Assembly: GCA_903876875.1 (NCBI GenBank)
Contig: CAIRBT010000152.1
Coordinates: forward strand, 1 to 64,000
Direction of reading: 5' to 3'
Length of the DNA stretch: 64,000 nucleotides
Origin: an uncultured Geobacteraceae bacterium
GTDB taxonomy: Bacteria; Desulfobacterota; Desulfuromonadia; Geobacterales; Pseudopelobacteraceae
Part shown: positions 62,830 through 64,000 of the stretch, in pieces
Position numbering within the stretch: position 1 is the first letter of the stretch
How the letters are laid out: the number at the start of each line of letters is the position of its first letter
The notes under the pieces: generated by a model
The model's input: the letters and a program-made list of their open reading frames with translations, nothing else
Told to the model about the DNA's origin: nothing
Databases searched by the model: none
Program-made: the position numbers and the translations under genes

Positions 62830-63495
62830 ATGAAACGAATTGCACCATCAATCCTCTCCGCAGACTTCTCCCGCCTGGGTGAAGAGATCAGGGCCGTCGA
62901 GTCAGCCGGAGCCGATTACATCCACATCGACGTCATGGATGGGCACTTTGTACCGAATATCACCATCGGCCCGTTGATTGTGGAAGCGGTACGCAAAGTG
63001 ACCCCCCTCCCCCTCGATGTACACCTGATGATAGAACATCCGGATCGCTATATCCCGGACTTTTCCGCCGCCGGTGCCGACATTATCGTGGTTCATGCCG
63101 AAGCCACCAACCATCTCCATCGCACGGTACAGCTTATTAAGTCGCTTGGTAAACGCGCCGGTGTCTCCCTGAACCCAGCGACCCCTCTGACGGCTCTCGA
63201 CCATATCATCGAAGATCTTGATCTGGTCTTGCTCATGACCGTCAATCCCGGCTTTGGCGGCCAGAGCTTCATCGAATCCTGTCTGCCGAAAATCCGTTCG
63301 CTGCGTGCCATACTTGACAGTTGCGGCTCTGAGGCAGAACTGGAAGTTGATGGTGGCGTCAAACCCTCCAACATCGCCCGCATTTCCCATGCCGGTGCCG
63401 ATGTTTTTGTGGCTGGAAGTGCCGTTTTCGGTGCGTCAGACTACACGGCCACCATTTCGGAAATGAAGCGTCTGGCTCAGGAAACCATGCTCTGA
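62830..63495 (+). CDS. rpe: Ribulose-phosphate 3-epimerase
   Basis: A 221-residue TIM-barrel enzyme interconverting ribulose 5-phosphate and xylulose 5-phosphate. Family motifs include [48 protein letters not shown] and the phosphate-binding [15 protein letters not shown] precedes the start. Same operon as rsmB. Confidence 0.97.
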   Translation: MKRIAPSILSADFSRLGEEIRAVESAGADYIHIDVMDGHFVPNITIGPLIVEAVRKVTPLPLDVHLMIEHPDRYIPDFSAAGADIIVVHAEATNHLHRTVQLIKSLGKRAGVSLNPATPLTALDHIIEDLDLVLLMTVNPGFGGQSFIESCLPKIRSLRAILDSCGSEAELEVDGGVKPSNIARISHAGADVFVAGSAVFGASDYTATISEMKRLAQETML

Positions 63496-63615
63496 TAGAC
63501 AAAACAATGCCCATAAAAATAATTATGGACTTCAACAGGATATGTCGGCTGTTCTGATGTAAAATTTTATTTTATTAATTGAGTTTTCACGTCAATTGGA
63601 CTAGACTGAATAACT

Positions 63616-64000
63616 ATGCCTTCAAGTGCCCTCATCATAGATGATTCCGTGACAGTTCGTGAGCAGATTATCCGAACTCTGGAGTCTTTTAATCTTTTTT
63701 CCCGCTATTATGAGGCGGAAGACGGCCTTGAAGGCTTTAAAAAACTGCTGTCCGCTCCGGTGGATGTCATCTTGTGTGATCTTGAGATGCCCCGCATCGA
63801 CGGCTTCAAATTTCTTAATATGCTTAAGGCGCGCCCCGACCTTCAGGATGTGCCGGTCATCATTCTCACCGGCATGAATGATCGAGAGCGAAAAATCAAA
63901 GGGCTTGAACTGGGAGCCAGTGACTATATCACCAAGCCGTTCGACCATGAGGAGCTGGTGGCGCGGGTCAGAGTTCACCTCAAGATAAAGAAATTACAGG
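63616..64000 (+). CDS. Response regulator, partial (3' end outside window)
   Basis: The first 128 residues form a receiver domain: acidic IDDS, phosphoacceptor Asp in VILCDLEMPRIDG, Thr in ILTGM and Lys in YITKPF. The protein continues past the window, so the output domain is unseen; a GGDEF or HD output would be typical for this type. ATG chosen at the start of the receiver; no strong ribosome site is visible. It is 120 bp downstream of rpe. Confidence 0.85.
   Translation, partial: MPSSALIIDDSVTVREQIIRTLESFNLFSRYYEAEDGLEGFKKLLSAPVDVILCDLEMPRIDGFKFLNMLKARPDLQDVPVIILTGMNDRERKIKGLELGASDYITKPFDHEELVARVRVHLKIKKLQ

Overview
The window most resembles a chromosomal segment from a Geobacterales/Desulfuromonadales-type anaerobic bacterium. 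The evidence is the def-fmt-DUF116 cluster, a flavodiiron protein, a radical-SAM TIGR03960/rng pair, a rsmB-rpe pair, a MlaE-F-D lipid transporter and a sigma54 activator carrying iron-sulfur and [FeFe]-hydrogenase-like domains. This is inferred from gene content and order; no 16S or other marker is present. No tRNA, rRNA, CRISPR array or intact insertion sequence was seen.

Layout. (1) Positions 1-14416, minus strand: most of one gigantic adhesin gene of two-partner-secretion type, with its 3' end outside the window. It contains an extended signal peptide, a TPS domain, a glycine-rich domain, 12 autotransporter-type beta-strand repeats and about 25 MBG/YDG-type repeats. A histidine kinase/response regulator pair lies just upstream in the same direction, and a candidate 10/11-bp-periodic operator sits in front of the adhesin. 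(2) 16.8-22.3 kb: a small hypothetical gene, def-fmt-DUF116, a flavodiiron protein and a chemoreceptor. (3) 22.6-31.0 kb, minus strand: lon-mlaE-EVE-mlaF-mlaD-M16-M16, an envelope-maintenance and proteostasis operon. (4) 31.4-43.8 kb, minus strand: an oxyanion region. phoR-pstS-pstC-pstA-pstB-phoU is headed by a phoB relic with an exact in-frame internal deletion and a nonsense codon. An intact phoB with its own Pho box lies 11 kb further on, behind modABC. A fragment of an ACR3 arsenite pump gene sits between phoU and modA.

(5) 43.9-48.7 kb, plus strand: a small zinc-ribbon gene, a sigma54 activator with ferredoxin, hydrogenase-like and 4Fe-4S domains, and a CheR-PAS signalling protein. (6) 48.7-56.4 kb: an extracellular cohesin/dockerin island. 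A dockerin-bearing HExxH protease, a lipoprotein and a cohesin protein form one minus-strand operon. A second HExxH protease carrying both cohesin and dockerin is divergent from it. (7) 56.4-57.1 kb: a ribbon-helix-helix regulator with a sigma54 promoter, paired 12-bp operators, and an upstream 20-bp palindrome that matches (18/20) one overlapping the promoter of the sigma54 activator. (8) 57.1-64 kb: rng and a TIGR03960 radical SAM protein (minus), then rsmB, rpe and a truncated response regulator (plus).

The most interesting points are the cohesin/dockerin protease island, the putative regulon linking the iron-sulfur sigma54 activator to the ribbon-helix-helix gene, the phoB duplication and decay with flanking oxyanion genes, and the giant adhesin with its own two-component system.
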